Source: RUG12461 sp045657665 (GTDB lineage: Bacteria > Bacillota > Clostridia > Lachnospirales > Lachnospiraceae). Taken from it: DNA of 64,000 nt. Made by a program: the position numbers and the translations under genes. Positions 61,789 to 64,000 of the stretch are shown here, piece after piece; position 1 is the first letter of the stretch; each line of letters opens with the position of its first letter. The stretch spans positions 124,001 through 188,000 of the forward strand of contig JAZOTN010000020.1 of assembly GCA_045657665.1 (NCBI GenBank), in the 5' to 3' direction. Under the pieces are notes generated by a model, which worked only from the letters and a program-made list of their open reading frames with translations, searched no databases and had not been told where the DNA came from.

Positions 61789-63888
61789 TCAGCTTTCGAA
61801 TGTAACCGTCTCGATCTGTATTGTTCCCGGGTAGAGGAGACAGTTTGCCGCGGGCAGGATATCGGCGTCGACCATCTTGGCATGTACGATGGACTGCGGC
61901 CGGATGGACAGATCATAAACATACTCCACACACTCCAGAAATTCGATTGCATGAAAGACTTCATCGAATTTCAACCGGTCACCGAAGTTCCTGTCGGAAT
62001 GCAGGTAATCGATCTTCTCCCGGATGACCCTCTCGATCTCTTCAAGACTGTTGTCATAATGGATCTTGACATACACAGTTCCCGAAACATTCACCGGCAT
62101 ATATACCGGCGGAACCAGTTCCACACGCGTTGTCAGAAGCCGCCGGTCTTCAAGGCGCTTCATGATGATCTTCCGATAGATGTCCGGCAGCCCCGGAAAA
62201 TGCTCATCGGTTCCGGGCTTCACGGCAATCCGTACAAGGTTCCTCGATTCGTCCATCTCCGCCTTTGCCTTGTGAACACAAAGTCCCGGCGTATTCAGCA
62301 CAACCTTCTCATAATCATCTTCCGTCACCGCCGTATACGGCATCAGCATATCCATAAGGAACCGCTGACGTACCTGCTCGATCCTCTCACGGAACGCACC
62401 ACCTGTACCGAATCCCGGGTTGTAATATACGATATCCGTGTCATCATGCTCCGAGAGAAGCGTATTCCCGGGGCGGATGTTTCCGGTCTCCCCGGCCGTG
62501 ATCGCAACGGATGCAAGGAAAAGATCCGCGCCGATGAAAGCGCCCGCATCTTCTATGATGATGCGTCCGTCGTTCTCCAGCAGATGATAATGGAGCGAGC
62601 CTTCGTCCTTTTTCTCCGGACGGACAAAATCGTAAACGTACCCATCCTCTGTTTCCCTTCGCGCGATCAGGCAGAAGGAAGGCGCCGAGATATTCCGAAA
62701 CGGGATCAGCATCTCCTGGTCATCGTATCCGAGCACGCGGCCGATGACATACTGCCTCATCACCTGCTCCGTATAGATGACGATCTTGACACAGTCGCGG
62801 AGACGCTCGGGACCAAATCCTCTCGTCTTTTTATCGAAAATATATTTGAAATTACCGAAGCCCACGTGCTCCACGCTGTAATAGCGTCCCTGTATCTCAG
62901 TGTCCGGATGATACTCATATTTACGGTAGGGCTCACCCTTTGCTTCGCGGCAGAACACGTCGATGTACGCCTCCTCCGCCATTTCACTCCGGAGTTCCAC
63001 CTCGGTGTTCTTGCTGAGGGAATGACATTCAGAGATCGTATCACGCTGCCACACCTCAAAAAGAAACGCGTCCACGACCGTTACCTTCGGCCGAACATCG
63101 TATTCCGCCGTTTCCAGCACGACCCTGATGCAGTAGCCCTCCTGCGGGGTTTCCGTGCAGACCGCAGCCGGCGTATTCGGCATCCAGAGCTTGACTTCAC
63201 CGCTCATCAGAAACGCGTTGGTGTTGTCACGAACATCCATCTTTTTCCAGCCGGATTCCGTGAGGCATTCCCAGCGGATCTGCGCAAAGGTGTTTTCCAT
63301 ACGGGGATCCATGGGATTGCGATTGTGACGCTCCTGAAGCGTAAAGTAAAACGTTGTTTCACTTCCCGGTGCGGGAAGGGCATTTGTCACAATATAGAGC
63401 ATATCGCCCGCGAAAGGTTTCTCGCCAAAGATCAGCGCCGGCACTCTCGTCTCGCGGTCAAGGAGCATATCGAAGTCCTGGAATTCCTCTTCGCCCTCTT
63501 TTTTGCCGTAGATCCCGAGAATACGGTAGTCCTTCAATTCCGTCATTCGGTTCGTCTCGAAGACGATGTTGCCGATGTGGAACTTATGATTCGCTGGCAG
63601 TATCACGGGCTCCTTCACATTCGTAGCGGAAAGCAGGAGTCTTGCACTGCGACCCTTCTTTACCGTGAAGCCGACCATTTTAAGAAGGTTCTGGCGGACA
63701 CGGTACGGGATGTTGTCGAGCTTGTCCTGCTGCAATGTTTCGAAACCGGTCAGGGTCTCGAGGATCGTGATACCCGGATCCGACTGGTTGAAATTGGTCC
63801 ACTCGTCCGTATACAGAGGGATGCTCGTTAACGCTTCGACGTATCGTTCTTCAAATGATTTTGCATCGCTGCTGATGTATGTTAGCAT
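61789..63888 (-). CDS. Baseplate J-like protein of a contractile injection system (Afp11-type)
   Basis: A 699-aa baseplate wedge protein. Seen: the N-terminal signature SDPGITILETLTGFETLQQDKLDNIPYR, typical of gpJ-like proteins (a Asp-Pro-Gly-Ile-Thr...Leu-Glu pattern followed by a helix), a middle beta region, and a C-terminal J core about 520-630 with VTEDDYEKVVLNTPGLCVHKAK, DIYRKIIMKRLEDRRLLTTRVELVPPVY and VSGTVYVKIHYD. The size fits Afp11-like proteins rather than the shorter phage P2 gpJ. AGGAG lies six bases before ATG. It is followed by the tail-I gene after 137 bases and preceded by a further gene that runs off the right edge. Confidence 0.9.
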   Translation of the reverse strand: MLTYISSDAKSFEERYVEALTSIPLYTDEWTNFNQSDPGITILETLTGFETLQQDKLDNIPYRVRQNLLKMVGFTVKKGRSARLLLSATNVKEPVILPANHKFHIGNIVFETNRMTELKDYRILGIYGKKEGEEEFQDFDMLLDRETRVPALIFGEKPFAGDMLYIVTNALPAPGSETTFYFTLQERHNRNPMDPRMENTFAQIRWECLTESGWKKMDVRDNTNAFLMSGEVKLWMPNTPAAVCTETPQEGYCIRVVLETAEYDVRPKVTVVDAFLFEVWQRDTISECHSLSKNTEVELRSEMAEEAYIDVFCREAKGEPYRKYEYHPDTEIQGRYYSVEHVGFGNFKYIFDKKTRGFGPERLRDCVKIVIYTEQVMRQYVIGRVLGYDDQEMLIPFRNISAPSFCLIARRETEDGYVYDFVRPEKKDEGSLHYHLLENDGRIIIEDAGAFIGADLFLASVAITAGETGNIRPGNTLLSEHDDTDIVYYNPGFGTGGAFRERIEQVRQRFLMDMLMPYTAVTEDDYEKVVLNTPGLCVHKAKAEMDESRNLVRIAVKPGTDEHFPGLPDIYRKIIMKRLEDRRLLTTRVELVPPVYMPVNVSGTVYVKIHYDNSLEEIERVIREKIDYLHSDRNFGDRLKFDEVFHAIEFLECVEYVYDLSIRPQSIVHAKMVDADILPAANCLLYPGTIQIETVTFES

Positions 63889-63903
63889 AGCTTTCTCCTA
63901 AAA

Positions 63904-64000
63904 TCAGATGCTGATATGTATCTCGTGCTTTCCGCTGCGGCAGACCATGAAGGGCGAAACCTTAAGGTCGTTGAGATCAACCTCGTGGAAGCCGGTGTGG
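63904..64000 (-). CDS. C-terminal fragment of a gene upstream of baseplate J
   Basis: Only the last 31 codons are in the window, ending SGKHEIHISI before TGA (63906-63904), 15 bases before the baseplate J start. In contractile injection system operons this place is usually taken by another baseplate or spike-associated protein. The fragment is too short to name. Confidence 0.6.
   Translation of the reverse strand, partial: HTGFHEVDLNDLKVSPFMVCRSGKHEIHISI

Noticed and set aside
61677..61964. 95-codon minus-strand frame between baseplate J and tail-I genes
   Set aside because: It overlaps the end of the J gene in another frame and then the long hairpin. Only a 23-codon part lies outside the J gene, without a ribosome site.
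61756..63831. 691-codon plus-strand open frame antisense to baseplate J
   Set aside because: It has no recognisable protein pattern. It lies opposite a clear baseplate J gene, and such antisense frames arise from codon bias here.
60527..64000. Ordinary prophage tail module
   Set aside because: Baseplate J and tail-I genes alone could come from a phage. However, no capsid, terminase, portal, lysis or integrase gene is seen, and tandem CIS-type AAA+ genes lie nearby. Sequence beyond the right edge would decide.
1..64000. CRISPR arrays and insertion sequences
   Set aside because: No regularly spaced direct repeats and no transposase or integrase gene were found anywhere in the window.

Overview
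The window looks like the chromosome of a Gram-positive anaerobe of class Clostridia, most likely a Lachnospiraceae-type organism. This is inferred from the gene content (lipoproteins, SpoIIE/RsbW/STAS regulators, clostridial-type IlvB, many GGDEF and GNAT genes), strong AGGAGG-type ribosome sites and moderate GC. No rRNA, tRNA, CRISPR array, transposase or integrase was seen.

Left part (1-15.7 kb): housekeeping and signalling. It holds a partial flavin reductase, recJ, ilvB-ilvN, a PfkB sugar kinase, a REC-HPt-pseudoREC-REC protein, an SGNH hydrolase with a small upstream ORF, a 132-bp cloverleaf-like palindrome, a double-glycine-leader peptide coupled to a SpoIIE-type phosphatase, a membrane diguanylate cyclase, a lipoprotein and a PRPP synthetase.

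Middle part (15.7-57.3 kb): one block of minus-strand genes, read right to left. It starts with a small protein and two tandem AAA+ ATPases of the kind that accompany extracellular contractile injection systems. Very large helical proteins follow, interleaved with seven GNAT-type acetyltransferase-like proteins and several membrane proteins or lipoproteins. Three of the large proteins carry recognisable catalytic-type domains: a permuted papain-like domain (2498 aa), a C39/papain-like cysteine peptidase domain (789 aa) and a UbiB/ABC1-type atypical kinase domain (2494 aa). The 1766-aa and 775-aa proteins match nothing I know. Long hairpins sit between several cistrons.

Right part (57.4-64 kb): minus-strand baseplate genes of a contractile injection system (baseplate J-like, then a tail protein I-like gene), followed by a STAS anti-sigma antagonist and an unusual fusion of an FtsE-type ABC ATPase to an RsbW-like kinase. 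A plus-strand pair, a histidine-kinase-like ATPase without a phosphoacceptor domain and an SH3b membrane protein, faces them. Sheath and tube genes are presumably beyond the right edge.

My reading, partly inference, is that the window holds the distal baseplate, regulatory and cargo/accessory part of a clostridial contractile injection system. The candidate undescribed element is the 42-kb accessory block, in which giant putative effectors are paired with dedicated acetyltransferase-like proteins and expression may be under partner-switching control.
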